Shown piece by piece: positions 23,340 through 34,555 of a stretch of DNA of 64,000 bases. The notes under the pieces were generated by a model, which had not been told where the DNA came from, did no database searches, and was given only the letters and a program-made list of their open reading frames with translations. How positions within the stretch are numbered: the stretch's first letter is position 1; each line of letters starts with the position of its first letter. The translations under genes were made by a program, and so were the position numbers. Source of the stretch: Sulfolobus sp. A20 (GTDB lineage: Archaea > Thermoproteota > Thermoprotei_A > Sulfolobales > Sulfolobaceae); assembly GCF_001719125.1 (NCBI RefSeq), contig NZ_CP017006.1, positions 496,001 through 560,000 of the forward strand, in the 5' to 3' direction.

Positions 23340-24311
23340 TTATTTATTCTTATTATTACCCCTGTTACCCCATACCAGCTTAAACACCTTTATTAGCATT
23401 TCGTCTCGCCACTTGGACAGTTCTTGAAAGCTTTTCCCCTTTATTGTCTCATACTCCTTCATTTGATCTATAACCCTCTTTACACCAGTATATGGAAACT
23501 TATCCCATTTAGCCAGCGTGGACATCCACTCATTAGCTCCGTATCCAAATCCTCTTGAGAAGAAGTACTCAATACCACCTTCTCCACCTCCTAAATGATA
23601 GGTTAAAAATGGTCCCATAAAGGCCCATCTAAGACCAATTGCTGCCGTCATAACTTTATCTATATCCTCTACAGTAGCAACTCCTTCATCTACTAGATTA
23701 ACAGCCTCTCTGAATAAGGCAAAAGCAAGTCTATTACCTATAAATCCAGGTACTTCCTTCTTTAATACTACTATAACCCTATCTAAACTCTCCATAAGTT
23801 TTTTCGTTTTCTCTATAGTATCTGTTGATGTTTTTTCTCCAGGTACAATTTCAACTAAAGGTAGTAAATGAGGAGGATTCCAAGGATGTGCTATAATACC
23901 TCTTTCCGGAAATCTATCCATGGCTTTTTGTATCTCAGTCATTAATAGTCCGGAAGTACTGCTAGCTATTACTATTTCTTTATCCAATTTAGAATCAAGA
24001 TATTTAAATAGCTTCTTCTTAGCATCATAATTCTCTATTATTGCTTCAATAACAAAGTCTGTATTACTTATTGCCTTATCCAAATCGGTTGTCATTGAAA
24101 TGTTATTTAAGTAATCCTCATATCCCTTATCGATTATTCCTACTTCTCTTAATATTGTTAAATAATTTTTAACTTTCTCTATTCCTTTATTTAGCGTTTC
24201 TTGTTTTTCAGTATAGAAGTTTACCTTGTAACCTTTAGTTACGAGCAATACAGTCCAGCCAGCCCCTATAATGCCAGCCCCTATGACTGATACTGTTCGA
24301 ACATTTTCCAT
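23340..24311 (-). CDS. 3-hydroxyacyl-CoA dehydrogenase family protein
   Basis: From ATG 24311 the protein is 323 aa, starting [19 protein letters not shown] with the NAD-binding GxGxxG. Other family features are the [20 protein letters not shown] active-site segment (about 140), [23 protein letters not shown] (about 190) and a C-terminal helical domain. Length and motifs resemble the lambda-crystallin/hydroxyacyl-CoA dehydrogenase branch without a hydratase domain. ATGs at 24323 and 24350 are possible, but the TATA-like ATACTTATAC near 24342 favours 24311. Confidence 0.82.
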   Translation of the reverse strand: MENVRTVSVIGAGIIGAGWTVLLVTKGYKVNFYTEKQETLNKGIEKVKNYLTILREVGIIDKGYEDYLNNISMTTDLDKAISNTDFVIEAIIENYDAKKKLFKYLDSKLDKEIVIASSTSGLLMTEIQKAMDRFPERGIIAHPWNPPHLLPLVEIVPGEKTSTDTIEKTKKLMESLDRVIVVLKKEVPGFIGNRLAFALFREAVNLVDEGVATVEDIDKVMTAAIGLRWAFMGPFLTYHLGGGEGGIEYFFSRGFGYGANEWMSTLAKWDKFPYTGVKRVIDQMKEYETIKGKSFQELSKWRDEMLIKVFKLVWGNRGNNKNK

Positions 24312-24561
24312 ATTTTTAAACATGTATAAACAGTATAAGTATTTTTCCATCCTTTAATTGTCTTGAGAACTAGGCAAAAACTTTACGCCTTCTTTACTGT
24401 TTAGCAGTCAATATTCTTAGTTATTAATTCTATTATGGTCCAAAATAATTCATTATACCTTTGAATGGAAAAATCTTGTTCTTTTTAACTGGTTAACTTG
24501 TATACTTACGTTATAACCCAAAACTCTTAAAAGTTAATTTTCTCTACTATTTGGGAATACA

Positions 24562-25164
24562 ATGAGTAACGAGATATTGGAAGAAATTAAGAGATATTTA
24601 GGTTCAGTTAATAACTCTCTTTTGGAGAGGTTTGATAGCAGAGAGAAACTACTGTTACTTGCTAGAGAATTAATCAGATATTGTGGAGAGACGATCTCTT
24701 TATCTCATAGGGGTAAAAAAGAAGAAGCGTTAAAAAAATATCACCAAGCAATAGAAAAAGCTAATGAGATAAGATCTATCATTAAAAACTTTCCAGAAAT
24801 GCTATATGGTGATGTTGGAACTGCTTTTCAAGAGTTAGCGGAGGCTACTGTGATAATCTCGATGTACTTTAGTGAAAAATTAAAATTACCTAATGAATTA
24901 GGAATTCCTGATATTTACTATATCACTGGGATTGCTGACGCTATAGGTGAAATGAGGAGAAGAGTTTTAGAATTGTTAAAGAGGAGTAGCATTGATGAAG
25001 CCGAGAAGATCTATAATATAATGGAAGAGTTGTACGAACTATTATGGGGATTTGAGTATCCAAAGTCGTTAGTACCTGGACTACGACAAAAAATTGATGC
25101 TTTGAGAAAGATTTTAGAAGAGACTAACCATGATATATTTCTAGCTAAGATCGGTAAGTCTTGA
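24562..25164 (+). CDS. Translin-family protein
   Basis: This 200-residue, almost entirely helical protein has translin features: [27 protein letters not shown] near residue 28 and [20 protein letters not shown] followed by [29 protein letters not shown] (about 80-140). Translins form octameric RNA/DNA-binding shells and, with TRAX, can be RNases; archaea usually carry one such gene. The 211-bp region before it holds only a TATA-like CTTAAAAG near 24530 and no other gene. Its 3' end overlaps argX by 20 nt. Confidence 0.8.
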   Translation: MSNEILEEIKRYLGSVNNSLLERFDSREKLLLLARELIRYCGETISLSHRGKKEEALKKYHQAIEKANEIRSIIKNFPEMLYGDVGTAFQELAEATVIISMYFSEKLKLPNELGIPDIYYITGIADAIGEMRRRVLELLKRSSIDEAEKIYNIMEELYELLWGFEYPKSLVPGLRQKIDALRKILEETNHDIFLAKIGKS

Positions 25165-25993
25165 TAATATAATCTACTAATTTTTCAGCCACGTTTATTC
25201 CGGTAGCTAACATGAAACCCTTGAATTCAGGTACATCATTTAATTCATTTATCACATAACCTTTAGTCGGATGTTCAAGGATATCAATCGATATGAATTC
25301 TCCTCTTACTATCTTAGCAGCCTTAACACTCAACTCCTTTAACTTATCATCTAAATTTATTGGAGTAGGATTTCCTCCTAATGCGACGTTAGCTCTCCAT
25401 TCGTTAGGCGGTATATTTCTGGCGTAACATCCAATAGTTTCCTCACCTATAACTATACATCTTATATCTCTATTAGTATACTTTATGTATTCTTGAACTA
25501 TATGAACCTTTAATGCACTATTTCCTAACATTTCCCTATGCTCAATTATTGTCTTTCCTTCGTATACGTCTCTGATTAGTGATACTAATCTACCCCAGCT
25601 TCCAATTGGAGGTTTATCGATTAGTGGAAATCCAATTTGCTCATATGCTTTCATTACTGCATCTGAAGAGGTTGCAATTATAGAGTCGGGTATTGGAACA
25701 TCATTTCTGAATAATTTTGAATACGTTAATATCTTATCTCCACAAGTGCTTATAGCTTCCGTGGAATTTATCGTGTGAACTCCTACGGCTTCTAGCACTG
25801 CTGATGAATACAAAGCTCTATACATGCTGACTGGTCTTATAATTCCTACATCATATTTTCTAAGTTCTTTATTAAATGGTAATGGTTCTTGTCCAACATT
25901 TATTACATCATAGTCAATGCTTTTGCTATTAAGGGCTTTTATTATGAATTTCTCCTCTTGTCTTATAATATCTGTTATTAACGCTATTTTCAT
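25145..25993 (-). CDS. argX: Glutamate-LysW ligase ArgX (LysX/RimK-type ATP-grasp)
   Basis: This 282-residue ATP-grasp enzyme has [19 protein letters not shown] (about 78-96), the [15 protein letters not shown] loop (about 123) and the metal-binding C-terminus [15 protein letters not shown]. LysX and ArgX attach the carrier protein LysW to aminoadipate or glutamate and are hard to tell apart by motif. Its place at the end of argG-argH-carA-carB, 2 nt after carB, points to ArgX, which protects glutamate for ornithine/arginine synthesis as described for Sulfolobus. LysW itself is not in the window. Confidence 0.85.
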   Translation of the reverse strand: MKIALITDIIRQEEKFIIKALNSKSIDYDVINVGQEPLPFNKELRKYDVGIIRPVSMYRALYSSAVLEAVGVHTINSTEAISTCGDKILTYSKLFRNDVPIPDSIIATSSDAVMKAYEQIGFPLIDKPPIGSWGRLVSLIRDVYEGKTIIEHREMLGNSALKVHIVQEYIKYTNRDIRCIVIGEETIGCYARNIPPNEWRANVALGGNPTPINLDDKLKELSVKAAKIVRGEFISIDILEHPTKGYVINELNDVPEFKGFMLATGINVAEKLVDYIIKTYRS

Positions 25994-25995
25994 TT

Positions 25996-28900
25996 CTATA
26001 TACCACCACCATATTCAGAAACTTCATAATATGTTAAAGAATCCGAAACTAGGAATGCTTTACTGAGCTCCTCACCTAGTCTCCCATTAAGAATTATAGG
26101 TATATTGTAATCCACAGCCGACCTTCTAATACTATAATCTATTTTTTTCAAGTATCCATCTGTTATAATCAGTTGTACCTTCTTAGATCTCACCAGTTCT
26201 TCTGCTTTCTGTTTATCTATTGGAATTGCTCCCTTGACTTCGACTTCGGACAAGGTATAAACTATTAATCCATACTTATTTAAATTCTTTATCGCATTTT
26301 CAAGATATTGTATATTTCTCTCACCGTATACTAAGGAAACACCATCCTTACTTGGAATCTTGTTTGGTAGAGAGGAGAGCCATGATTTTAGTAAAGCATC
26401 ATAGAAAGTTACACCAAATGCTGCAGCTTCGCCGGTACTCTTCATTTCAGGGCCTAGGAACGGATAAGCTCCTCTTAGTTGTGCCCAAGAAAATTGAGGG
26501 CTTTTCACAGCCCAATACTTTGACTCAGGCTCATAGTATTCTTCATTAAAATCAAACCCTTCAAATATCGCCTTCATACTTGCCGAAATTATGTTAATAC
26601 CCTTAGCCTTACTACTAAATGGCATTGATCTGCTCGCTCTTAAGTTAAGTTCGATAATATGTGGTATATTATTCTTGACAACAAACTGAGTGTTAAATGG
26701 TCCTTTAATGTTAATTTCATTAGCTAATCTAATTACGTATTCTCTCATCATGGCTACACTTTGATCTGATAATTTTCTGTGCGGTATAGACATCGTTGCA
26801 TCTCCGCTATGAACTCCCGCTTCTTCCACGTGTTCCATTAAAATTCCTAACACTTTTTTACCGTCAGACGCCGCGTCAATTTCAGCCTCTATAGCATCTT
26901 CAATATATCTAGATATTACCACAGGGTGTTTGGGCGATATTTCTGTTGCCTTCCTTATATACTCATATAGCTCATCCTCATTGTACGCTATTTTCATGGA
27001 TGATCCACTTAATACATAACTTGGCCTTACTAACACTGGGAATCCCACTTCGTTTATAAACTTCTTAATCTCGTTTAGGCTTGACGCAGATATCCACTGA
27101 GGTTGAGGTATATTTAACTTATCTAATAATTTAGAGAATTTCTCTCTATTCTCTGCCATATCCACTGAACTTCCGGAAGTGCCTAATAGTTTGATTCCTT
27201 TTTCTTCTAGCCCCTTAGCTATATTATTTCCTATTTGTCCTCCTGAAAACGTAGCTACGTATCTGAAGTTTTCCTTTCTGATTAGATCTAATATTCTCTC
27301 AACTGAGATCTCATCAAAGTATAGTTTTCTAGTTATATCCCAATCTGTGGATACAGTCTCTGGGTTAAAGTTTAATACAGCAACCTCGTCAAAATATCTT
27401 TGAGCAGCATCTAATAATGAAACAACACTCCAGTCAAACTCTACCGAAACTCCTATTCTGAACCCGCCAGCTCCTACAATTAATAACTTGTTTCCAGACG
27501 AGAATTCTATATCGTCTTGTAAGCCGTTATAAGTTAAGTACATGTAATTTGTTACGGCTGGCCATTCCCCAGCTAAAGTATCTATCTGTTTGACTACTGG
27601 AAATATTTTATGCTCTTCTCTTAACTTCCTTATTTCCTCTACTGGTAACCTTAATGCTAAAGCTAATTGTTCGTCGTTGAAACCTAATTTCTTGGCAAAT
27701 TTTATCGTTTCATTATTAATTTTTCCCTCTTTTTTCAAACTTTCATAAAATTCTACTAGGTTCTTTATTTTATTTAAGAAGAACTTATTAATTCCAGTAG
27801 CTTCATAAACTTCCTCAATTGTCGCTCCTTCCTTGAAGGCTTTAGCTGCATAAAGGAACCAATACGGTCTTCTATCCTTTAAGTTCTTTAACGCTTCTTC
27901 TTTAGTGATTTTGGAGTTGTATACTTTTCCTCCAACTACACCAGGTTCGCCGAGATCTAACATTCTTATCGCCTTTTGTAAACTTTCTTCAAATGATCTA
28001 CCAATGCTCATTACTTCTCCTACGCTCATCATTTCAGTGCCCAGTGATTGATCAACATTTTCAAACTTATCGAGATCCCATCTTGGTATCTTTATTACTA
28101 TATAATCTAGACTTGGCTCAAAACACGCGCAAGTCCTTCCAGATACTTTATTTATTACTTCATACAACTCATAACCTAACGCTAGCTTCGCTGATACATA
28201 TGCTAATGGATAACCTGTCGCCTTACTTGCTAAGGCACTTGACCTAGACATTCTAGGGTTAGTTTCTATAATATAATATTCATATGCTTTTGGATTTAGT
28301 GCGAATTGTACATTGCACTCTCCCACTAGATCAATTGATTTGGCTACCTCTATTGATAGTTTTCTCATGTTCTGATATTCTAAATTATCAAGGGTTTGAC
28401 AAGGAGCTACTACAGTTGATTCTCCAGTGTGTACTCCCATTGGGTCTAAATTCTCTATACAAGCTATGACAGCTGAGTTGCCTTTCTTATCTCTCATCAC
28501 CTCGTATTCCAGCTCTATCCAGTGATGTAAATACTTCTCAATAAGAACTTCTCCAATATAGCTCTGAGATAAGGCTCTTCTGATATTTTTCTTCAAGTCC
28601 TCCTCACTCCACGCAACTAATGAACCTCTACCGCCAAGGTTAAAGCTTACTCTTACCATTACTGGATATCCCACTATTCTAGCGTTCTTAATTGCCTCTT
28701 CTTCACTTCTAGCGGAAAGGCTTGGTGGTACTGGAAGGTTATTCTCGATCATGGTTTCTCTGAATTTCTCTCTACTTAACGCTTTTTCAATGCCTTCTAT
28801 CGGCGTACCTAGTACTTTTACGCCATACTTCTGTAGAATGCCTTTTTTATGTAAATCTACCCCTACATTTAATGCACTTTGCCCTCCAAAACCTATTAAT

Positions 28901-29151
28901 ATGGCATCTGGTCTTTCCCTTTCAATTACTTTTTCAACAGTCCACCAAACAGTAGGTAACATATATAGCTTATCAGCAAACTTCTTACTAGTTTGGACTG
29001 TAGCTACATTTGAATTAACTAGAATAGTCTGTATACCTTCTTCTTTAAGTGCTTTCAATGCTTGCGAACCGCTATAGTCGAATTCAGCTGCTTCCGCTAT
29101 TTTTATAGGGCCAGACCCAACTACTAATGCTTTTCTGATACTCTCCCTCAT
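25996..29151 (-). CDS. carB: Carbamoyl-phosphate synthase large chain
   Basis: This 1051-residue full-length CarB has two homologous ATP-grasp halves ([16 protein letters not shown] about 22 and [16 protein letters not shown] about 565), [11 protein letters not shown] and [12 protein letters not shown] glycine loops, [16 protein letters not shown], an oligomerisation region between them and a C-terminal MGS-like allosteric domain (about 920-1051). It makes carbamoyl phosphate for both arginine and pyrimidines. Its start overlaps the carA stop (ATGA). Confidence 0.96.
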   Translation of the reverse strand: MRESIRKALVVGSGPIKIAEAAEFDYSGSQALKALKEEGIQTILVNSNVATVQTSKKFADKLYMLPTVWWTVEKVIERERPDAILIGFGGQSALNVGVDLHKKGILQKYGVKVLGTPIEGIEKALSREKFRETMIENNLPVPPSLSARSEEEAIKNARIVGYPVMVRVSFNLGGRGSLVAWSEEDLKKNIRRALSQSYIGEVLIEKYLHHWIELEYEVMRDKKGNSAVIACIENLDPMGVHTGESTVVAPCQTLDNLEYQNMRKLSIEVAKSIDLVGECNVQFALNPKAYEYYIIETNPRMSRSSALASKATGYPLAYVSAKLALGYELYEVINKVSGRTCACFEPSLDYIVIKIPRWDLDKFENVDQSLGTEMMSVGEVMSIGRSFEESLQKAIRMLDLGEPGVVGGKVYNSKITKEEALKNLKDRRPYWFLYAAKAFKEGATIEEVYEATGINKFFLNKIKNLVEFYESLKKEGKINNETIKFAKKLGFNDEQLALALRLPVEEIRKLREEHKIFPVVKQIDTLAGEWPAVTNYMYLTYNGLQDDIEFSSGNKLLIVGAGGFRIGVSVEFDWSVVSLLDAAQRYFDEVAVLNFNPETVSTDWDITRKLYFDEISVERILDLIRKENFRYVATFSGGQIGNNIAKGLEEKGIKLLGTSGSSVDMAENREKFSKLLDKLNIPQPQWISASSLNEIKKFINEVGFPVLVRPSYVLSGSSMKIAYNEDELYEYIRKATEISPKHPVVISRYIEDAIEAEIDAASDGKKVLGILMEHVEEAGVHSGDATMSIPHRKLSDQSVAMMREYVIRLANEINIKGPFNTQFVVKNNIPHIIELNLRASRSMPFSSKAKGINIISASMKAIFEGFDFNEEYYEPESKYWAVKSPQFSWAQLRGAYPFLGPEMKSTGEAAAFGVTFYDALLKSWLSSLPNKIPSKDGVSLVYGERNIQYLENAIKNLNKYGLIVYTLSEVEVKGAIPIDKQKAEELVRSKKVQLIITDGYLKKIDYSIRRSAVDYNIPIILNGRLGEELSKAFLVSDSLTYYEVSEYGGGI

Positions 29152-30257
29152 TTTCCATTCACCATGACTTTAAATTTGTCAAACACGAAAGTTGAATCCC
29201 AAGGTCCGGGCCTGGCTTCTGGATGAAATTGGGTAGTGATTAAAGGCATTTTCTCATGAATCAAACCTTCTATAGTTCCATCATCTGGGTTGAAGAACCA
29301 TACTTTAGTATTTTGGGGTATGTCCTCCTTAGATATTATACCGTAGCCGTGATTATGAGTTGTAATGTAACATTTGTTAGTTAAAGTATCTATTACTGGT
29401 TTATTAATCGCTCTATGACCAAATTTCATTTTTGTAATTTTTCCACCCAAAGCCAAGGTGGCAATTTGATGTCCTAAACAAATTCCTAGTGTAGGAATCT
29501 TATATTCCATTAATTCTGAGAACGTGTTGATCTGCTTATCCAATAAGTTAGGGTTTCCCGGACCATTACTGAATACAATACCTTTGGGATTATATTCAAT
29601 TATTTGATTAGCATCATAGTTACATGGGACTCTGACTATCGAGAATCCTTTCTTGTAAAGTTGGTATAGAATTCCATGTTTTATTCCACAATCTATAACG
29701 ACTATCATGCTCCCAGTATTTGGATGAAATATAGGAGATTTGGGTGAGGTGTATTGAGTAAAGTTTATTTCGTCGTACCTCTTCTCTAAATACTTTCTAG
29801 GATCATCTACTTCTAGTGCCGAAGCTATAATTCCCATCATTGTGCCAAAGCTTCTGATCTTTTTAACAATCATTCTAGTATCTACGTCAGACACTCCCGG
29901 AACATTCTCTAATTTAAGCCAATCATGAAGCGACATTTTAGCGTTCCACTTATCTGGATAAGTATTTTCTGTAACTACCAGGCCTTCAATCTGAATCTTC
30001 TCTGATTCGAAATTTGTTAATATTCCGTTCTCGTATATCTTGTCTGGTACACCGTAATTTCCTACCAGTGGGTGTGTTATTACTAGTATTTGCCCCTTAT
30101 ATGATGGGTCAGTTAAACTTTCCACATACCCGTTCATAGCGGTAGTGAAAACGACTTCACCTACTCTTATACCTTTAGCGCCAAACGCGTAGCCTTGTAG
30201 GAACGTTCCGTCTTCAAGGTAAAGATATCCTACCTCATGATCCTTGTTCGATTTCAT
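29148..30257 (-). CDS. carA: Carbamoyl-phosphate synthase small chain
   Basis: This 369-residue subunit has the N-terminal CPSase domain ([36 protein letters not shown]) and a C-terminal class I glutamine amidotransferase domain with the triad Cys in GICLGHQ and His/Glu in FHPEARPG. It supplies ammonia from glutamine to CarB. It overlaps argH by 23 nt upstream and carB by 4 nt downstream. Confidence 0.96.
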   Translation of the reverse strand: MKSNKDHEVGYLYLEDGTFLQGYAFGAKGIRVGEVVFTTAMNGYVESLTDPSYKGQILVITHPLVGNYGVPDKIYENGILTNFESEKIQIEGLVVTENTYPDKWNAKMSLHDWLKLENVPGVSDVDTRMIVKKIRSFGTMMGIIASALEVDDPRKYLEKRYDEINFTQYTSPKSPIFHPNTGSMIVVIDCGIKHGILYQLYKKGFSIVRVPCNYDANQIIEYNPKGIVFSNGPGNPNLLDKQINTFSELMEYKIPTLGICLGHQIATLALGGKITKMKFGHRAINKPVIDTLTNKCYITTHNHGYGIISKEDIPQNTKVWFFNPDDGTIEGLIHEKMPLITTQFHPEARPGPWDSTFVFDKFKVMVNGK

Positions 30258-31575
30258 CTTCTAACACCCTTAGCTCTCCCAGTTTAGAATTTATGTTCAT
30301 ATTGTAACTTTCTAGTTTTTTTACATCTTCATGCAATTTATCTTCTCTTATTTTTATCAAATTAGTTATTAAATCAAAATTAGGAGATCCGATTACTGCC
30401 TTCATTTTAATCGAATCTCTTATATTTAAAGTTGGCTTATATGAACCCTCTTTAACCCTTTTAGCTATTTCAAAATAAGCATACCTATATGGTGCTTTAT
30501 GCTGAAGAGATAGCAGTTCTGCATCATCTGTTGCCAGAGTTGATGAGTCTAGTTCAACATTATTAATTTTAATATTATCAAAAAGTGAAATTAAAATTTC
30601 GAGAGAAGATTTAATATAATCTGTTGTAATCCAGTAATATTTGTTCATCTCTTGTAAATCTAGATTGTATCCCGAGGGCAACCCTTTATAGATAGAAAGT
30701 AATGATACTAAGAATCCTATAGCTTCCCCTGCCTTAGCTCTTAATATTTCCATTGTCACCGGATTTCTCTTTTGAGGCATTAAGCTACTAGTTGCAACAT
30801 GTGTTTCAGGTAGTGTAACTATTTTATTAGATGAGTAAATAACCATATCCTCGGCTATTCTGCTTAACGTCACCATTAGAGTAACTAACTGGGAAATAGC
30901 TGATATTAGATCAGCTCTGGATGAAGTTGCTGAAATCGTATTATAGACAATTCCTTCAAATCCTAACAATTCTGCTTCTTTGAATCTATCTAATTTCACA
31001 TTAGTGCCAACTATCGCTCCTGCCCCTAAAGGGGATCTATTAACCTTACTTAATTCTGAAAATAATAAGTCCCAATTCGTTGATAACTCCTCTTCTATGT
31101 AGGTTAGATAGTGTGAGAATGTTGTTGGTTGAGCCTGCTGAAGATGTGTAAATGAGGGAAATATTGTATTAGTATGTTCTTTAGCTTTCTTCAGTAATAC
31201 GTCCCTTAGTTTGTTTATTTTGCTTAGTATTTCTATTATCTCATTTCTGAGTTTTATTCTTAATGCAGTAGCTACATGATCGTTTCTACTTCTTCCTAAA
31301 CCTATCCAACCAGCCTCATCACCAACTCTAGATATTAAGAAATCCTCTAATGCCTCATGTATATCTTCATATTCTTTACTCAGCTCTTTGAATTCTTTTA
31401 ACGCAATTAATAATTTCTTTGTAGTGATCTTACTAATATATCCATTTAAATATAAGTTAATAATATGAGCTTTCATTGTTAATTTAACTTCCTCTAATAT
31501 GAAATTGTCACTATCTATGGAAGAGGTAAAGGATAAGACTTCGTCTTTACTTGATCCCCAACTTCTATATAACAC
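30235..31575 (-). CDS. argH: Argininosuccinate lyase
   Basis: This 446-residue member of the fumarase/aspartase superfamily has [21 protein letters not shown] (about 265), the signature loop, plus [20 protein letters not shown] (about 98) and [15 protein letters not shown] (about 145). It cleaves argininosuccinate to arginine and fumarate. The ATG follows the argG stop codon directly, with no spacer. Confidence 0.95.
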   Translation of the reverse strand: MLYRSWGSSKDEVLSFTSSIDSDNFILEEVKLTMKAHIINLYLNGYISKITTKKLLIALKEFKELSKEYEDIHEALEDFLISRVGDEAGWIGLGRSRNDHVATALRIKLRNEIIEILSKINKLRDVLLKKAKEHTNTIFPSFTHLQQAQPTTFSHYLTYIEEELSTNWDLLFSELSKVNRSPLGAGAIVGTNVKLDRFKEAELLGFEGIVYNTISATSSRADLISAISQLVTLMVTLSRIAEDMVIYSSNKIVTLPETHVATSSLMPQKRNPVTMEILRAKAGEAIGFLVSLLSIYKGLPSGYNLDLQEMNKYYWITTDYIKSSLEILISLFDNIKINNVELDSSTLATDDAELLSLQHKAPYRYAYFEIAKRVKEGSYKPTLNIRDSIKMKAVIGSPNFDLITNLIKIREDKLHEDVKKLESYNMNINSKLGELRVLEDEIEQGS

Positions 31576-32751
31576 TTATTCTCCCCTCACTCTTCTGGCT
31601 AGCACTGAATGGAGTCCCCAGATTTCGATAAATCCTCTAGCCATCTCATCACTAGGATACCATCCTTTGCTGTAGCTTGCAATCTTCTCTGAGTAGGGAG
31701 AGTATGTTGATTTTCTTCCAAGTATTCTTAATACACCATTACTCACCTCAATTTTTACCTCCCCTTCAACCCACTTATTCATCTCTTCAGCTATCTTGTT
31801 TAACGTGTCTCTGAGTGGTTCTATCCATAACCCTTGATATACTAGGTCACTCCAAAGCTGATCAACATACCTCTTAAATCTCAGTTCAGCCGGTGTAAAT
31901 ACCGTCTTCTCTAAATCCATATGCATCATTATTATGCCTAAAGCAGCGGGTACTTCATATACCTCCCTAGATTTAAATCCAACTACTCTATTTTCTATAT
32001 GCTCTACTCTTCCAAATCCATGACTTCCTAACTTTAAGTTTAAAAGACTAACTATTTTGCTTAGATCCATTTTTTCTCCATTTATTGCTATTGGTAAACC
32101 ATCTTCAAATTCTACACTTATCTCTTCCTTTCCAGTGTTAGTCAGTTTAGTCCACTCAAAGGCATCTTCCGGAACTTCGACTGATGGATCAGATATAATA
32201 TCCCCCTCTATGCTTCTTCCCCAAAGATTCTCATCTATACTATACTTACTACTTTCAGTCTTTATCGGTATACCCTTTTCTTTAGCGTACTTTATTTCCT
32301 CTTCCCTTGTCATGTCCCATATTCTAGCTGGGGCAATAATCTTAGCCTCTGGATATAATGCTTTTATCATTAGATCGAATCTTACTTGATCATTTCCCTT
32401 CGAGGTAGAACCGTGAGCTATTGCGTCAGCTTTCTCTTTTCTAGCTACCTCAATTACCTTTTCAGCTATTAACGGTCTAGCTAAAGCTGTTGATAAAGGG
32501 TATACTCCTTCATATAGCCCGTTCAGTTTTATTGCATATTTTATATATTTTTCAGCAAAATCATCTATGGCATTTATTGTATAATGCTTAGAAGAACCTG
32601 CAATATATGCCCTTTTCTCAATCTCTTTGAAATCGTCTCTTTGTCCAACGTCTACTGTAACTGTTATAACTTCAGCCTTAAAGGTTTCCTTTAGCCAATT
32701 TATTGAAACTGTGGTATCCAGTCCACCCGAGTAAGCTAAGACGATTTTCAT
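31576..32751 (-). CDS. argG: Argininosuccinate synthase
   Basis: This 391-residue enzyme has the PP-loop [15 protein letters not shown] (residues 5-19), [15 protein letters not shown] (about 113) and [14 protein letters not shown] (about 178). It condenses citrulline and aspartate. It is the first gene of the argG-H-carAB-argX operon. GCTTAAAAATAC (32776-32787) on the minus strand is a TATA box giving a leader of only about 5 nt. A palindrome repeated around this promoter lies partly in the first 25 codons (reported separately). Confidence 0.96.
   Translation of the reverse strand: MKIVLAYSGGLDTTVSINWLKETFKAEVITVTVDVGQRDDFKEIEKRAYIAGSSKHYTINAIDDFAEKYIKYAIKLNGLYEGVYPLSTALARPLIAEKVIEVARKEKADAIAHGSTSKGNDQVRFDLMIKALYPEAKIIAPARIWDMTREEEIKYAKEKGIPIKTESSKYSIDENLWGRSIEGDIISDPSVEVPEDAFEWTKLTNTGKEEISVEFEDGLPIAINGEKMDLSKIVSLLNLKLGSHGFGRVEHIENRVVGFKSREVYEVPAALGIIMMHMDLEKTVFTPAELRFKRYVDQLWSDLVYQGLWIEPLRDTLNKIAEEMNKWVEGEVKIEVSNGVLRILGRKSTYSPYSEKIASYSKGWYPSDEMARGFIEIWGLHSVLARRVRGE
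32678..32696. repeat. 19-nt repeat, copy 1 (palindrome TAAAGG-N3-CCTTTA)
   Basis: This copy lies within the first 25 codons of argG. It is identical over 19 nt to the copy at 32828-32846 and contains a perfect inverted repeat (32679-32684 and 32688-32693) of 6-bp arms with a 3-bp spacer. The reading frames differ in the two copies, so protein conservation does not explain the identity. Confidence 0.55.
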
Positions 32752-32775
32752 TTCAGAAAAGAACGTGAAAAACTA

Positions 32776-32787
32776 GCTTAAAAATAC
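32776..32787 (-). promoter_or_regulatory. argG: argG operon TATA box
   Basis: Read on the minus strand the element is GTATTTTTAAGC, centred about 30 bp before the argG ATG, so transcription should start about 5 nt before the ATG. It lies between the two copies of the 19-nt palindromic repeat. A degenerate third copy (32802-32816, 11 of 15 bases) lies just upstream of the TATA. Confidence 0.5.
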
Positions 32788-32827
32788 TTGAGATCATTAA
32801 AATAAGGCTTTCTTTATGTATAGAATG

Positions 32828-32846
32828 TTAAAGGTTTCCTTTAGCC
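32828..32846. repeat. 19-nt repeat, copy 2 (palindrome TAAAGG-N3-CCTTTA)
   Basis: This copy overlaps the last codons and stop of the small RHH gene. It is identical to 32678-32696, 150 bp away and on the other side of the argG TATA box. Two equal palindromes on both sides of a promoter are what a dimeric regulator acting at two sites would need. Confidence 0.55.
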
Positions 32847-32977
32847 TTTCTCTTTATATAGAAATCGAGAGCCTCTTTTATAAATTCTGTTCTACTTCCT
32901 AATCCTAGTTTTCTGGTGTAAACATCCACGTCCCTCAGAATGTCTTCCCTTAACCTTACGCTAACTACTTTTCTCAT
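32828..32977 (-). CDS. Small ribbon-helix-helix (CopG/MetJ-type) DNA-binding protein
   Basis: An ATG at 32977 opens 49 codons ending TAA at 32828. The product begins RKVVSVRLREDILRDVDVY (beta strand and helix 1) and continues LGLGSRTEFIKEALDFYI, the conserved G-x-S/T-R-x-E-F-I turn and second helix of ribbon-helix-helix regulators. TTAATAAAAAC (32999-33009) on the minus strand is centred 27 bp before the ATG, so a leaderless mRNA is expected. It lies upstream of argG on the same strand, 76 bp apart, and is a candidate regulator of that operon by position only. Confidence 0.78.
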   Translation of the reverse strand: MRKVVSVRLREDILRDVDVYTRKLGLGSRTEFIKEALDFYIKRKAKGNL

Positions 32978-32998
32978 ATTATATCTAACCCCCATACA

Positions 32999-33009
32999 TT
33001 AATAAAAAC
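32999..33009 (-). promoter_or_regulatory. TATA box of the small RHH gene
   Basis: GTTTTTATTAA on the minus strand is centred about 27 bp before ATG 32977. Confidence 0.45.
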
Positions 33010-33070
33010 CTAAGTGTTGAATTATAATTCGAATTAATCATTATTGAAGATCGGAACATATAAAAAAGCA

Positions 33071-33526
33071 TTAACTTGCCGAAGTAAATATTACGGCTTT
33101 GTTTTGTTGTAGTTTCTCTTTTATCTTTTCCAATTTAGAGATCATGTTATTAATATCTTCATTTAAAATATCTTTATGATATTTTCTCACGTGTTCTTCA
33201 CTATCTTCCTTAGCTAAAATAATGTTACAAATTGAGCATTCATATGAGCCGTCATTTGACTTCTTCACTATTGGCTTTAAGTCTGTTGAAATTTCTTTGA
33301 GTATGGGTACGAGCTTTTTAGCTTTCCCTTCGCTTCCACTTTTCTCGATGATCCTTTGGGCATAGCCACGGAGCTGATGTTTTGAGATATTATATTTATA
33401 TGCAACTGTAGCTGGTCCTTCACCTTTAACTAAGTATTCTTCTAATGCATCCAATAGATAGTCGCTTCCACCTAATATTTTTAAAGCTACATAATTTACT
33501 AAAGACTTTATATCTGTTTGTTTCAT
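33071..33526 (-). CDS. HTH protein with C2H2 zinc finger
   Basis: This 151-residue protein has an N-terminal helix-turn-helix (YLVKGEGPATVAYKYNISKHQLRGYAQRII, about 31-60), a linker and one C2H2 zinc finger with C97, C100, H112 and H117 (ECSICNII ... EEHVRKYH), then a coiled-coil-like helix (about 120-143). It is probably a sequence-specific regulator. It follows purM at 57 bp on the same strand but has its own TATA (GTTTAAAAG, 33561-33569) and a striking inverted repeat over the start region, which suggests autoregulation. I do not recognise a named family. Confidence 0.72.
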   Translation of the reverse strand: MKQTDIKSLVNYVALKILGGSDYLLDALEEYLVKGEGPATVAYKYNISKHQLRGYAQRIIEKSGSEGKAKKLVPILKEISTDLKPIVKKSNDGSYECSICNIILAKEDSEEHVRKYHKDILNEDINNMISKLEKIKEKLQQNKAVIFTSAS

Positions 33527-33552
33527 ATAGAGGTCACTGGAACCCTCTATAT
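33525..33552. promoter_or_regulatory. Inverted repeat ATATAGAGG-N10-CCTCTATAT at HTH/zinc-finger gene start
   Basis: Perfect 9-bp arms at 33525-33533 and 33544-33552 with centres 19 bp apart, about two helical turns. The repeat spans from the start codon almost to the TATA box and covers the expected transcript start near 33539. This is the classic position for a repressor that blocks RNA polymerase in archaea. Confidence 0.55.
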
Positions 33553-33583
33553 TCTTTAGAGTTTAAAAGGTATACACATAATT

Positions 33584-34555
33584 CTATAAATAAAGAATAA
33601 CGTTCTTATAACTCTTTATCTCAATTCCGCTTCCCTCATATACTTTACCTATTTCATAAACATTTACGTATTTTCTTATCTCACTTTTTACCTCATCACT
33701 AAGTTCCTCTGAAACAAATAGAACTAAACCAATACCCATGTTGAAAATTTTATACATCTCTTCATGTGGTACCCCAGCTCTTTCAATAATTTTAAAGATT
33801 TCAGGTGGATCTGGCATATCTAAAACTATCTTATAACTAGTAAGTCTTTTAAGTTTAGTAAAAGTGCCTCCAGTAATGTGAGCAACACCCTTAACTTTGT
33901 CTATTACCTCTAAAACTGGTTTGACATAAATTTTTGTAGGAGATAATAATTGTTCTTTATATTGCTCTAATGAAATTCTTCCTTGATCAACTAATTTTCT
34001 GATCAATGAGTATCCATTAGCGTGAATACCATTACTTTCTAAGCCTAAAACGACATCTCCCGGTCTTATTTCAGAACCAGTTTTCAACTTATCTACAATT
34101 CCTATTGCAGTGCACGATAAATCAAATCCCTTTATCACGTCAGGCATGAAAGCTGTCTCACCACCAACTATTTCTACATTAGCCTCCTTTGCACCTTCCA
34201 CTAGTCCTTCCATCAATTGAGTAAGTACATCGTCCATTGGTCTTTCAAATGCTAAATAATCTACTAAAGCTACTGGCTTTGCACCTACGGATATTAGATC
34301 ATTGACGTTCATTGCTACACAATCTATTCCAACTGGTTTTACAATTCCAGCCTTTAATGCTAGTAATGTCTTAGTTCCTACTCCATCAGTGTGGATAGCT
34401 ATGTTCAAATTTTCTATTCTTATTATACCCGCGTAGTGCCCTGCGCCTAAAACAGTATTTTTATATGTGTTAGAAATTGCATTAGAAATTACAGAATGAT
34501 AACTTCGTAATTTGTTTAAGTCCACTCCAGCTTTCTTATACTCCTCGCTCACCAT
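33584..34555 (-). CDS. purM: Phosphoribosylformylglycinamidine cyclo-ligase (PurM)
   Basis: This 323-residue AIR synthetase has AGHYAGIIRIENLNIAIHTDGVGTK (about 38-62), DCVAMNVNDLISVGAKPVALVDY (about 78-100) and IVGGETAFMPDV (about 129). It closes FGAM to AIR. It is last in the pur operon and overlaps purD by 7 nt. Confidence 0.93.
   Translation of the reverse strand: MVSEEYKKAGVDLNKLRSYHSVISNAISNTYKNTVLGAGHYAGIIRIENLNIAIHTDGVGTKTLLALKAGIVKPVGIDCVAMNVNDLISVGAKPVALVDYLAFERPMDDVLTQLMEGLVEGAKEANVEIVGGETAFMPDVIKGFDLSCTAIGIVDKLKTGSEIRPGDVVLGLESNGIHANGYSLIRKLVDQGRISLEQYKEQLLSPTKIYVKPVLEVIDKVKGVAHITGGTFTKLKRLTSYKIVLDMPDPPEIFKIIERAGVPHEEMYKIFNMGIGLVLFVSEELSDEVKSEIRKYVNVYEIGKVYEGSGIEIKSYKNVILYL

Noticed and set aside
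25145-25993. LysX (aminoadipate-LysW ligase) for the gene after carB
   Set aside because: Motifs alone cannot exclude it, but the arginine operon context and the absence of lysine genes make ArgX the better call.
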